Assembly: GCA_001189075.1 (NCBI GenBank)
Contig: LFCN01000001.1
Location: forward strand, 1-11,756
From: Parcubacteria bacterium C7867-004
GTDB taxonomy: Bacteria; Patescibacteria; Paceibacteria; UBA9973; UBA2103
Direction: 5' to 3'
Length of the DNA stretch: 11,756 nt
In this document: positions 1 through 6,576 of the stretch, piece by piece
Layout: every line of letters starts with the position of its first letter
How positions within the stretch are numbered: position 1 is the first letter of the stretch
Position numbers and translations under genes: made by a program
Notes under the pieces: generated by a model
Told to the model about the DNA's origin: nothing
Seen by the model: only the letters and a program-made list of their open reading frames with translations
Database searches by the model: none

Positions 1-1239
1 GAGCGTGAGGGTCGGGAAGGTTCCTCCTGAAGGAGGACCAGCTGCTGGGGAGATGGTGAGGGATGCCCAGGAGGAACAGTTGTTGGATTCATTGGATTCC
101 ACAACCGCTCCGTAGCCGTCGGCGCACAGACGCACCTGATACGGGGAGCCGGCGGCAGTGAACGTGCGGGATGCCGTGATGGTCGCGCTCGCGCTCGCAG
201 CAAGCGTGATAGGAGCACTAGGCCCGCTTAGGGTGCCACTTCCCTGCACCTCGAAGTACGAGGCGAAGGGACCGGTTGCGCTGGTTCCCTGGTTCGTGGC
301 CTGACCAGTGAGAGTTATGCTGCCTTCGGTTCCGCTAGACGGAGAGGTGTAACTAGCGACGAGGTCGGGAGCTGCGCCCGCAGTGACAGTGAGCGGAGAC
401 CAGGCGGAGCAGTTGTTAGCTTCGTTCGATTCAGTAATCGTACCGGCCCCGTCGGCACAGAGGCGCACCTGGTACGAACCGGCCCCAAGCCCGCGACTAG
501 CGGTGACGACCTGGTTCGCACTCGCAGCAAGCGTGATCGCCGGACTGGTCCAGGAGAGTGTACTGCTCGCCTGCACCTCGAAGTACGAGGTGAAGGAGCC
601 GGTTCCGGTATCTCCTTGGTTCGTCACACGGCCCGTGAGCGTTATGCCGCCAGCGCTTCCGCTTGCGGGCGAAGTGTATGAGGCGATGAGATCGGGACCG
701 GTGTAGTAGCTGTCTTCGTATGCCCCTTCGTATCCGCCCTCGTAGTAGCCTTGGTAGTAGGACTGGTAGTAGCCCTCGTAATAGCCCTCGTAGTAGCCTT
801 GGTAGTAGGACTGGTAGTAGCCCTCGTAATAGCCCTCGTAATAGCCTTGATAGTAGGACTGGTAGTAGCCCTCGTAATAGCCTTGGTAGTACCCTTGGTA
901 GTAGGACTGGTAGTAGCCCTCGTAATAGCCTTGGTAGTAGTTCTGGTAGTAGGCTTGGGAGTATACCGGTTCAGGTTCTCCACAACCGCCAGGAATCTCA
1001 TTGCAATCTACACAGGATGAATTATCGAAACATCCGCTTCCGTCCGGCCATCCAAAGTCGCACGTACGCATACAGAAAGGGAAATAACCTGGGGGGCACG
1101 TCGGTTCCGCGCATCCCGTCTGAGCATATACATCCTGACTTCTCTGAGGGAGAAAGACAGCAATTGCGATTACAAGTACGCTGAATGCGTAGATGAAATA
1201 GGATGCATTTTTATTTGTGCGAAGATACGAAATGATCAT
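1..1239 (-). CDS. Secreted surface protein with Tyr-rich repeats and tandem CARDB domains (3' end outside window)
   Basis: The frame is open from ATG at 1239 to the left edge, so 413 N-terminal residues are visible and the C-terminus is missing. In order: a hydrophobic segment at residues about 14-32 with a plausible signal peptidase site after VYA (39); a segment with eight cysteines (43, 48, 56, 60, 70, 76, 79, 86) that may form disulphides; 18 YYxx tetrads at 97-168; and two CARDB-type beta-sandwich repeats at about 182-288 and 291-398. Each CARDB copy begins PDL, has a TNQG motif and ends in the family hallmark ESNExNNC. CARDB domains are known from bacterial cell-surface and adhesion proteins. 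The start overlaps the upstream stop as ATGA, so translation is probably coupled to the 272-residue gene. Role in adhesion or host contact is inference. No enzyme domain is visible. Confidence 0.85.
   Translation of the reverse strand, partial: MIISYLRTNKNASYFIYAFSVLVIAIAVFLPQRSQDVYAQTGCAEPTCPPGYFPFCMRTCDFGWPDGSGCFDNSSCVDCNEIPGGCGEPEPVYSQAYYQNYYQGYYEGYYQSYYQGYYQGYYEGYYQSYYQGYYEGYYEGYYQSYYQGYYEGYYEGYYQSYYQGYYEGGYEGAYEDSYYTGPDLIASYTSPASGSAGGITLTGRVTNQGDTGTGSFTSYFEVQASSTLSWTSPAITLAASANQVVTASRGLGAGSYQVRLCADGAGTITESNEANNCSAWSPLTVTAGAAPDLVASYTSPSSGTEGSITLTGQATNQGTSATGPFASYFEVQGSGTLSGPSAPITLAASASATITASRTFTAAGSPYQVRLCADGYGAVVESNESNNCSSWASLTISPAAGPPSGGTFPTLTL
46..696 (-). repeat. Tandem duplication of a CARDB domain, 327-bp period
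   Basis: Two domain-sized copies lie head to tail with a 109-residue period (PDLIASYTSP at residue 182 and PDLVASYTSP at 291). DNA identity survives in blocks such as ctgcacctcgaagtacgagg, which occurs at 244 and again exactly 327 bases later at 571. Both copies keep SYFEVQ, ITLAAS, YQVRLCADG and the ESNExNNC end motif. The conserved Cys pair (VRLC and NNC) within each copy may form an intradomain disulphide; that is inference. Confidence 0.88.
736..951 (-). repeat. Tyrosine-rich YYxx tandem repeat with 48-bp higher-order period
   Basis: Eighteen consecutive four-residue units (YYQN, YYQG, YYEG, YYQS) encode residues 97-168 of the surface protein. From residue 109 they fall into a 16-residue order, YYQS-YYQG-YYQG/YYEG-YYEG, repeated four times as 48-bp DNA units at 868-915, 820-867, 772-819 and 724-771. 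The last tetrad of the fourth unit has decayed to GYEG. The DNA copies are nearly identical, which points to recent expansion by slippage or unequal recombination. The tract has about half Tyr residues and a Glu in many units. Confidence 0.95.
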
Positions 1240-2054
1240 AGGAAAAAGACGGTACCGAGGTACGATGGGAATGTCTGGATATGGCGTGCTCCCCCGCCAG
1301 TAAGATCATAGCCCCACAGCTCAGTACCGCCAGGCAGAGGCCGCAACTCATAGAGTCCCTCATTACCCATGAGCGTGCTTCCCTTGAGCAAGGAAGTGCC
1401 GAGCGACTCATAGGAATCGATACCAATACGTGCAACGGTCGTTTCTCTGGTAACATCGTTCACCCACAGAACAAGCGAACGATCCCGCGAATAGCGCACT
1501 CGCGTCTCGACTCTCGCACCTTTGGGCAACGTATAAATGGTGGCGCGCTTCCCCGAGACAATATCCGTCACAACGATACCGGTAGCGGTGAAATACACGA
1601 TGTGAGAATTGTCCAAGAACGCAGGCTCAAATCCCATGCCGAAGGACTGCGACCCTCCTTCCCGTGATCTTACAAGTACTGGTCGGTTTGAGGCACTTAT
1701 CTTTTCCGACGTACTCGCAATCTCACTTGCGACAAGATGCTGCATGTCGGGAGACATGGTTGCTGGAGGAAGGTATCCAGGGAAATCCTCTCCAGAGAAT
1801 TCCAGACCATCGACGTGCATCGGATACGGTATGCCCTGATTGAAGAAGAGGAATGTCTCTTTCTTGAGTTCTTCTGGTATGCCGGCGATCGCGATCGCCT
1901 CACCTACCGTTTCCTTGGCAGGTTGATACAAGAGAAAGGTAGTGCAGAGGCCCACGATAATAAGCAAGACGGCGATAAGAATACTTATCACAATCAGTCG
2001 CTTCTTTGACAGAGACTTTTCAGGCGTTGCTGGAACCAGTGCTGGCGCGTCCAT
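1236..2054 (-). CDS. Membrane-anchored hypothetical protein with propeller-like exterior
   Basis: 272 residues. A short Pro/Lys-rich cytoplasmic stretch (1-18) leads into one strong transmembrane helix at about 19-43. The remainder, about 229 residues, should be extracytoplasmic. Stretches such as MSPDMQHLVASE (100-111), FLDNSHIVYFTATGIVVTD (146-164) and YSRDRSLVLWVND (188-200) have the rhythm of WD40/TolB-like propeller strands. There are too few for a whole propeller and I recognise no family with certainty. Its stop overlaps the start of the CARDB protein as ATGA, so the two are probably coupled and may act together at the surface. An extended -10 box sits nine bases before the start and there is no Shine-Dalgarno sequence. 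Confidence 0.75.
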   Translation of the reverse strand: MDAPALVPATPEKSLSKKRLIVISILIAVLLIIVGLCTTFLLYQPAKETVGEAIAIAGIPEELKKETFLFFNQGIPYPMHVDGLEFSGEDFPGYLPPATMSPDMQHLVASEIASTSEKISASNRPVLVRSREGGSQSFGMGFEPAFLDNSHIVYFTATGIVVTDIVSGKRATIYTLPKGARVETRVRYSRDRSLVLWVNDVTRETTVARIGIDSYESLGTSLLKGSTLMGNEGLYELRPLPGGTELWGYDLTGGGARHIQTFPSYLGTVFFL

Positions 2055-2063
2055 AACAGTTCA

Positions 2064-2072
2064 AGTATTGCA
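2064..2072 (-). promoter_or_regulatory. Extended -10 promoter of the 272-residue gene
   Basis: On the minus strand TGC precedes AATACT (2069-2064), an extended -10 one mismatch from TATACT. It ends nine bases before ATG at 2054. A start point about seven bases downstream would leave a leader of only two or three bases. A separate TATAAA at 2097-2092 is a possible alternative -10. Confidence 0.5.
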
Positions 2073-2157
2073 TACCGATTTCTATTTCAAGTTTATATCC
2101 CCGTACTGTCAGCCCTATAACCAGTAAAAATTCCTTACGGGTATTCTAGATATCAAA

Positions 2158-3531
2158 TCAGGAACCCCCGAGCGTATTGATATCACTCTCGAACTGGGCG
2201 GCGAATCCCATCACGCCGTCCCCATAGAACGCATAGGCCGGATTCGAGGCATTCCCCCATCCGGCGAAGTACCGGAGCGCGGCCGTGCGCTCCGCAGCCG
2301 GCGTCTTTGCGGTCGCACCGTTATCCGCCATGAGTAGCGCTGTTGCGGTAAAGGCATCCAGGTTATTCCACGGATTCGCAGGAGTGCCCGGATGTCCCGC
2401 AAGGCTCGCGATGCGATCCTTATACAGCACCCAGGTAGAAGGAATGAACTGAGCAGGACCCATAGCACCGCCATACCCATACGAAGGAGGGCACGAGACT
2501 ACCTGAGCATACGGATCGATGCCAAGCGAGGCGGTTATCGCCATGAACGGATCGACATCGCGCGTCGGCTTCATCACGCCCGCGAACGGCGTTCCGGTAT
2601 TCTTGCCCTTGCCATCGCCCTTGGCGGGCGAGTTGGTAAGGAGACACTGGCCGACGTTCTTTCCGAGATTCGTCTCCTGCTTGAGGATGCCGAGGATGAG
2701 TGCCGGGTTCACGCCGGTAGCGGCACCCGCTTGCTTAGCAAGTGCGATTGCAACCGGGAGTGTGATTTCGCCATTGCCTCCGGCGAGCGCGAATAGCTCA
2801 GCGCGGATCTGGGACGCGGTCTTCTGCTTGCTCTGGATCAGGATCTTGTACGCGCTCTCCTGCCCCTTCGTTACGGTCAGGATCTTCTTCTTCTCATCCT
2901 GCTGCGTCTGCACCTTTCCCTTGGCGAGCTCCTGCGCCTGCTTCAGGTCTTCCTGGCTCTTCCGTTCCTCTTCGAGCTGGTCGCGTGCCTTCTCCGCTTC
3001 GCTCCTCGTATCACGTATCTCGTTGAAGGAGAAGCCGAGCGCCTGCTTCACGGATGAATAGGTATCGAGATCGCTGAAGAAGGATGAGACGTCTTCCGCT
3101 GAGAGCGCGACCTCGACCAGAGAGTAGTCATCGATGCGATCGGTGTTCCGCAGGATCTGCGCGAGCGATTCCTTCTCTGACACGAGCTTGCTGTCGAGCG
3201 CACCGATGGTTTTCGTATGCGTGACGATGTTGCCGGATAACTGCTGAATGCCGAGCTGCGTCGCTTGGACCTGGAGCTTCGCTTTATGTATCTGATTATC
3301 GAGCAGCTGTACGTCGCGCGAGAGCGTCTGGCCAGCGGCGTTCAGCTTGTCGGCTTCGGCCTGGTTCGCGGCGATGTCCTTCTCGAGCGCATCAAGCTCG
3401 GCCTGGAGCTTGGCGCGACGTTCTGCAGTCTCCGGCGCTTCCTGCGCGAGAAGAAGCGTAGGAGCTATAACCGCGCCCAGAAGGAGCGTGACGACTGCGA
3501 AGACTGATAAGAAACGTGCTGGGGATCGCAT
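2158..3531 (-). CDS. Exported coiled-coil / lytic transglycosylase (MltB/SLT-like) fusion
   Basis: 457 residues from ATG at 3531. It starts MRSPARFLSVF, a basic n-region followed by a hydrophobic core and a likely cleavage near LLLAQ. A long coiled coil of the PcsB/EnvC type covers about residues 31-245 and is rich in Lys, Glu, Gln and Ala. The C-terminal 190 residues form a transglycosylase-like domain with ILKQETNLG, whose Glu (residue 286) is the expected catalytic acid, and GYGGAMGPAQFIPSTW, the MltB/SLT signature. It should cleave peptidoglycan glycan strands outside the membrane. The frame extends nine codons upstream to ATG at 3558. I prefer 3531 because the TGCTATACT box lies inside that extension and because the signal peptide then starts normally. 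The gene stands alone. Confidence 0.88.
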   Translation of the reverse strand: MRSPARFLSVFAVVTLLLGAVIAPTLLLAQEAPETAERRAKLQAELDALEKDIAANQAEADKLNAAGQTLSRDVQLLDNQIHKAKLQVQATQLGIQQLSGNIVTHTKTIGALDSKLVSEKESLAQILRNTDRIDDYSLVEVALSAEDVSSFFSDLDTYSSVKQALGFSFNEIRDTRSEAEKARDQLEEERKSQEDLKQAQELAKGKVQTQQDEKKKILTVTKGQESAYKILIQSKQKTASQIRAELFALAGGNGEITLPVAIALAKQAGAATGVNPALILGILKQETNLGKNVGQCLLTNSPAKGDGKGKNTGTPFAGVMKPTRDVDPFMAITASLGIDPYAQVVSCPPSYGYGGAMGPAQFIPSTWVLYKDRIASLAGHPGTPANPWNNLDAFTATALLMADNGATAKTPAAERTAALRYFAGWGNASNPAYAFYGDGVMGFAAQFESDINTLGGS

Positions 3532-3548
3532 ACTGCGGAGCGATTGAT

Positions 3549-3557
3549 AGTATAGCA
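3549..3557 (-). promoter_or_regulatory. Extended -10 promoter of the lytic transglycosylase gene
   Basis: TGC followed by TATACT (3554-3549) is a perfect extended -10. No good -35 is seen. Transcription starting near 3542 would leave a leader of about ten bases before ATG 3531 and would exclude the upstream ATG at 3558. Confidence 0.6.
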
Positions 3558-3577
3558 TTCCTCTATGAGACGTATGG

Positions 3578-3607
3578 AAAAGGCCCCCGCTTACGCGAGG
3601 GCCTTTT
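3578..3607 (-). terminator. Rho-independent terminator downstream of L25
   Basis: A hairpin with arms 3578-3590 and 3595-3607 and a four-base loop pairs twelve of thirteen positions. One arm begins with AAAA and the other ends with TTTT, so it can work in both directions. It begins 18 bases after the L25 stop on the minus strand, and that gene is the only one transcribed into it. Confidence 0.88.
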
Positions 3608-3625
3608 CGTGTACGAACACTGCTC

Positions 3626-4261
3626 TTACGCAGCCTCTTCTTCAGACTCGTCCTTACCCTTCTTCTCTACCTCGATCGCATCCATGTCAGGAGCTGCTGC
3701 ATCTTCCTCCTTCTCCTCTTCGACTGCCTGTGCGATTGCGACTACCTCTTCGGCGTCAGCAAGTATCTCGACGCCCGCTGGGGCCTTGAGGTCGGCGACC
3801 GTGATGCGATCGTCGATAGCGGCGAGGGAGCTGATGTCTACCTCGATATCAGCTGGAAGCTTCGACGGGTCGGACTCAACCTCGATCTCATGGAGAACCT
3901 TAACGAGGTTCGCGCCGAGACGGACCGCCTCAGACTCGCCGACGAAGGAAAGCGGGATGGTAACGGTGACCTTCGCACCCTTCGCGACCGCATAGAGGTC
4001 GACGTGGCGAGGAACGCTCGTGACCGGATCGCGATCGATGTGATGGATGAGGACCTGGAGCGGCTTTCCGAGGCCTGTGAGGTCGATCACGGTCGCTTCA
4101 CCACCATGACGGAGGAATGCCTCGAGCTCAAGGCGCTCGAGCGATACTGACATCGGCTCCTGCTTCGGACCATAGACGACCGCCGGAAGGCGTCCGTCCT
4201 TTGCGAGCTTCGTAGAGCTCTTGCCCACGATGACGCGGGGTTCTGCGGAAAGGCTGTTCAT
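3626..4261 (-). CDS. rplY: 50S ribosomal protein L25, long (Ctc/TL5) form
   Basis: 211 residues, the two-domain length of Ctc/TL5 rather than the short enterobacterial L25. The N-terminal 5S rRNA-binding domain covers about 1-90 and includes LPAVVYGPKQEP (25-36) and VLIHHIDRDPVTSVPRHVDLYAV (70-92), both typical. The TL5-like C-terminal domain runs from about 95 to 180 (IPLSFVGESEAV, EVDISSL, ITVADLKAPAGVEI). A strongly acidic tail follows (181-211). The protein binds 5S rRNA in the large subunit. It begins 56 bases after the aldolase stop, has its own promoter, and is followed by a strong terminator. Confidence 0.95.
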   Translation of the reverse strand: MNSLSAEPRVIVGKSSTKLAKDGRLPAVVYGPKQEPMSVSLERLELEAFLRHGGEATVIDLTGLGKPLQVLIHHIDRDPVTSVPRHVDLYAVAKGAKVTVTIPLSFVGESEAVRLGANLVKVLHEIEVESDPSKLPADIEVDISSLAAIDDRITVADLKAPAGVEILADAEEVVAIAQAVEEEKEEDAAAPDMDAIEVEKKGKDESEEEAA

Positions 4262-4270
4262 AGTGAACCG

Positions 4271-4299
4271 AGTATGCCCGAAACAGGGTTTTTAGGCAA
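4271..4299 (-). promoter_or_regulatory. Promoter of rplY with -35 and -10
   Basis: TTGCCT (4299-4294), a 17-base spacer and CATACT (4276-4271) form the best two-box promoter in the window. The -10 ends nine bases before ATG 4261, so the leader is about two or three bases. No Shine-Dalgarno sequence is present. Confidence 0.6.
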
Positions 4300-4317
4300 G
4301 CAGTAGGCGCTCCTAGG

Positions 4318-5349
4318 CTATTGCCCGAGCGAGGCTTTCGATACTGTTTCGAGGCGGTTGATGAAGGCTTCACGCGCTGAAGGGACATTCTCCGGCTTCC
4401 CCATCCATATCTGGAGCGCTTCTTCCTGGAACGCGCGAGCGTAGCTAAACGTAAGGGGCCATGGCGCGTTCTTCTCCTTGGCGAGGCGCGCGATCGCCCG
4501 CAGGTTATCGGTAGCCTGGTCGGGCGTCTGTCCGCCTGAAAGGAACACGATACCGGGAACTTCCTTAGGAACCGCGTTTAGGAGCGCGCCGAGCGTATCC
4601 TCGGCAACATCCTCGGGTGAATCGATGCGTCCCGTATCTTTGCCGGACAGTGCCATCGAGGTCTTGAGGATCACGGAAGACAGGTCCACCGCCTGATCAC
4701 GGCAGGCATCGAAGAGCGCGTGAAGCGTCGTCTCGATAACGTCGCGACTGCGAAGGCGGCTATGCTTCCCTTCGAGCAATACCTCAGGCTCGAGCAGCGG
4801 CACCATACCTGCTTTCTGCGCTTCAGAGGCATAGCTTGCGAGCCGCTTCGCGTTCTCAACGAGTGCTGCGCTCGTAGGCAGGCGATCGCCGTCGATACGA
4901 ATCGCTGCACGCCACTTCGTGAACGTGGTGCCATAGGTCGTTCGGTATTCCGTAAGGCGCTCGGAAAGGCCGATGAGTCCTTTCGTGATGGTTTCGTTCG
5001 GTGAGTCCGGCATCGGATCGAGGCCGTCGTCCACCTTGATGCCCGGCATGATGCCCCGCTCGGAAAGGAGCTTCGGAAACAGGAGGTGATCGACTTCTTT
5101 GCTCGGTATGCCGTCCTTATCATCCATCTGACCGAGCGTCTCCTTATAGAGGATCACGCCAGATAGGTACTCTTCGATGCCGGGAGTAGCTAGGAACAGG
5201 TCGCGGAACTCGCGCCGCATCTCCTCGCCCGTCGCGATACCGAATGCCTCAAGACGCTTTTGGTCGGCACTCTCGTTACTTTCGTCGGCAGCGAGCAATC
5301 CCTTGCCGGGGGCCATGATTGCGCGAGCGATATCCTGAAGATCTTGCAT
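4318..5349 (-). CDS. fba: Class I fructose-bisphosphate aldolase
   Basis: 343 residues, full length for the Schiff-base (metal-independent) class. It cleaves fructose 1,6-bisphosphate to dihydroxyacetone phosphate and glyceraldehyde 3-phosphate, in the cytoplasm. Visible family motifs are GKGLLAADES (15-24, active-site Asp22), GIKVDDG (103-109), TKWRAAIRI (144-152, Lys145 and Arg147), LLEPEVLLEGKHS (185-197, Glu187), VILKTSMALSG (226-236, Schiff-base Lys229), FLSGGQT (269-275) and LTFSYARAFQEEALQIW (299-315). The start codon lies six bases after a TAGACT -10 box, so the message is probably leaderless. It is divergent from the PfkB-family kinase, which suggests shared control of an upper-glycolysis pair. 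Confidence 0.96.
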   Translation of the reverse strand: MQDLQDIARAIMAPGKGLLAADESNESADQKRLEAFGIATGEEMRREFRDLFLATPGIEEYLSGVILYKETLGQMDDKDGIPSKEVDHLLFPKLLSERGIMPGIKVDDGLDPMPDSPNETITKGLIGLSERLTEYRTTYGTTFTKWRAAIRIDGDRLPTSAALVENAKRLASYASEAQKAGMVPLLEPEVLLEGKHSRLRSRDVIETTLHALFDACRDQAVDLSSVILKTSMALSGKDTGRIDSPEDVAEDTLGALLNAVPKEVPGIVFLSGGQTPDQATDNLRAIARLAKEKNAPWPLTFSYARAFQEEALQIWMGKPENVPSAREAFINRLETVSKASLGQ

Positions 5350-5396
5350 GGAAAAAGTCTAGCACGCACCCGCCGAGCTGCGTGCTAGACTTTTCC
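5350..5396. promoter_or_regulatory. Symmetric divergent promoter within an inverted repeat (fba / kinase)
   Basis: Arms 5350-5368 and 5379-5396 are inverted copies differing only by one extra A/T, around a ten-base centre. Each arm carries TGC TAGACT, an extended -10 facing outward: 5361-5356 on the minus strand, six bases before the aldolase ATG, and 5386-5391 on the plus strand, eight bases before the kinase ATG. The predicted starts lie at or outside the arm ends, so little or none of the palindrome would be transcribed. It therefore acts as DNA, either as a mirrored promoter or with a dimeric regulator. No good -35 is seen. Confidence 0.7.
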
Positions 5397-5399
5397 CAT

Positions 5400-6425
5400 A
5401 TGCTTTTCAAGAAACGTGCACCGAAGCCAACAACCGCCATAGAATTCCTCGCCATCGGCGACACGGTCGTCGATGAATTCATCAAGCTGAAAGACGCGAC
5501 CGTTAACTGCAATGTCGATACGGATGCCTGCACCATCTCGATGCGCTGGGGCGATAAGATCCCATTTGAATCTGCTACCCTCCTTGCGGGAGTCGGTAAT
5601 TCGGCGAACGCGGCTGTTGCGGCTTCGAGGCTCGGGCTCGCGAGCGCGCTCATGGCGACCATCGGCAACGATCGCGACGGAGAGCTCATCATCGACGCGT
5701 TCTCGAAGGAGAACCTCGACACCCGCTATATCAGCCGGGCGCCCGGAAAGGCCACCAACCACCACTACGTCCTCTGGTACGAGAGCGAACGCACCATTCT
5801 CGTTAAGCCGGAGCCCTACGATTATTCGTTCCCGAAGGACCTTGAACCACCTAAAGCAATCTATCTCTCATCCATGGGTGAAGCGGGTGCTACCTATTAT
5901 GCCGACATGGCGACATACCTCGAGAAGCATCCCGACCTGTTCTTCACTTTCCAGCCCGGGACCTTCCAGATGCAGATGGGAAAGGAAGCGCTCGCAGCTA
6001 TCTATGCACGCGCCGATCTGCTCGTCGTGAACAAGGAAGAGGCGGCTCGCATCCTCGGCGTAACGGATACCGAGATACCGGAACTCCTGACTATGCTCAA
6101 GAGGCTTGGCGCAAAACGCGTCGTTATAACCGACGATCGTGATGGCGCCTACGCGTCCGAAGGATCCACCACCTTCCATGTGCCAATGTATCCGGACATT
6201 CGTCCCCCATTCGAGCGCACCGGAGCGGGCGACGCATTCGCCTCTACCCTTACAGCAGCCCTCCTGCTCGGGAAGTCCTTCAAAGAAGCTGCGCTCTGGG
6301 GACCGGTTAATTCCATGTCGGTGGTGCAGGATATCGGTGCACAGAAAGGACTCCTGTCCCGAAAAGCGCTCGAAGACTACCTTAAGAAAGCGCCAGCTGA
6401 GTACGCCGCTACCGATTCGAACTAG
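5400..6425 (+). CDS. PfkB-family (ribokinase-like) sugar kinase, candidate phosphofructokinase
   Basis: 341 residues from ATG 5400, the only plus-strand gene. The ribokinase fold is shown by FLAIGDTVVDEF at the N-terminus (16-27), the sugar-side motif LLAGVGNSANAAVAASRLG (61-79), ATIGNDRDGELI (86-97), LLVVNKEEAARILG (207-220) and the C-terminal ATP/anion-hole motif RTGAGDAFAST (273-283), where Asp278 is the catalytic base. It phosphorylates a sugar, sugar phosphate or nucleoside with ATP. The substrate cannot be read from the sequence. Divergence from a class I aldolase makes fructose 6-phosphate or fructose 1-phosphate attractive; ribose or adenosine kinase remains possible. The frame is open back to 5319, but that extension crosses the promoter and the start of the aldolase gene. 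The stop lies only three bases from the convergent 48-codon ORF. Confidence 0.88.
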   Translation: MLFKKRAPKPTTAIEFLAIGDTVVDEFIKLKDATVNCNVDTDACTISMRWGDKIPFESATLLAGVGNSANAAVAASRLGLASALMATIGNDRDGELIIDAFSKENLDTRYISRAPGKATNHHYVLWYESERTILVKPEPYDYSFPKDLEPPKAIYLSSMGEAGATYYADMATYLEKHPDLFFTFQPGTFQMQMGKEALAAIYARADLLVVNKEEAARILGVTDTEIPELLTMLKRLGAKRVVITDDRDGAYASEGSTTFHVPMYPDIRPPFERTGAGDAFASTLTAALLLGKSFKEAALWGPVNSMSVVQDIGAQKGLLSRKALEDYLKKAPAEYAATDSN

Positions 6426-6428
6426 ATT

Positions 6429-6575
6429 CTATTCGCCGGGATACACGACAAGCTCCGGATCAACGAATCCGAGCTCCGGTATGCGTTCGATCGTATCCAG
6501 TATGAGCATAGTCGCTGCTCCGCCGATGAGGCTTATGATGAGCGCTGCTGCGTACGCGCTAATGCGGGTGTGCAT
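6429..6575 (-). CDS. Small membrane peptide at the end of the transketolase operon
   Basis: 48 residues, starting one base after the stop of the transketolase C-half. It begins MHTRISAYAAALIISLIGG; residues about 7-27 form one transmembrane helix, followed by an acidic tail (DTIERIPELGFVDPEL). There is no recognisable family and no Shine-Dalgarno sequence. The near-overlapping start suggests coupling, and the stop fits into the last free bases before the convergent kinase gene. It could be a small partner of the membrane protein encoded between the two transketolase halves; that is inference. Confidence 0.6.
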   Translation of the reverse strand: MHTRISAYAAALIISLIGGAATMLILDTIERIPELGFVDPELVVYPGE

Positions 6576-6576
6576 A

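Noticed and set aside
724..915. 48-bp repeats as a CRISPR array
   Set aside because: Units are contiguous with no unique spacers and stay in one protein frame.
642..1184. Long ORFs on both strands across the repeat: a Thr-rich one on minus, a hydrophobic Val/Leu/Ala one and a Ser/Arg-rich one on plus
   Set aside because: They are other-frame readings of the YYxx tetrad repeat. The minus frame entering at 1239 continues without a stop through signal peptide, repeat and CARDB domains.
2100..2141. Six-base inverted repeat (cccgta / tacggg) after the transglycosylase gene
   Set aside because: The stem is short, the loop is 30 bases and no T-run follows on the minus strand, so it is not a convincing terminator.
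3532..3558. Upstream ATG for the lytic transglycosylase
   Set aside because: The TGCTATACT promoter lies within this stretch, and the AGAGG before ATG 3558 is too close to act as a ribosome binding site.
5350..5396. The inverted repeat as a transcription terminator
   Set aside because: Both flanking genes are transcribed away from it, and it contains outward-facing -10 boxes right beside the start codons.
5319..5399. Upstream ATG giving the kinase 27 extra residues
   Set aside because: The extension overlaps the start of the aldolase gene and the promoter repeat; ATG 5400 begins the recognisable ribokinase fold and follows the -10 box.
6451..6475. Hairpin between kinase and the 48-codon ORF
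   Set aside because: It has no T-run and arises from two similar PEL codon stretches in the small ORF.
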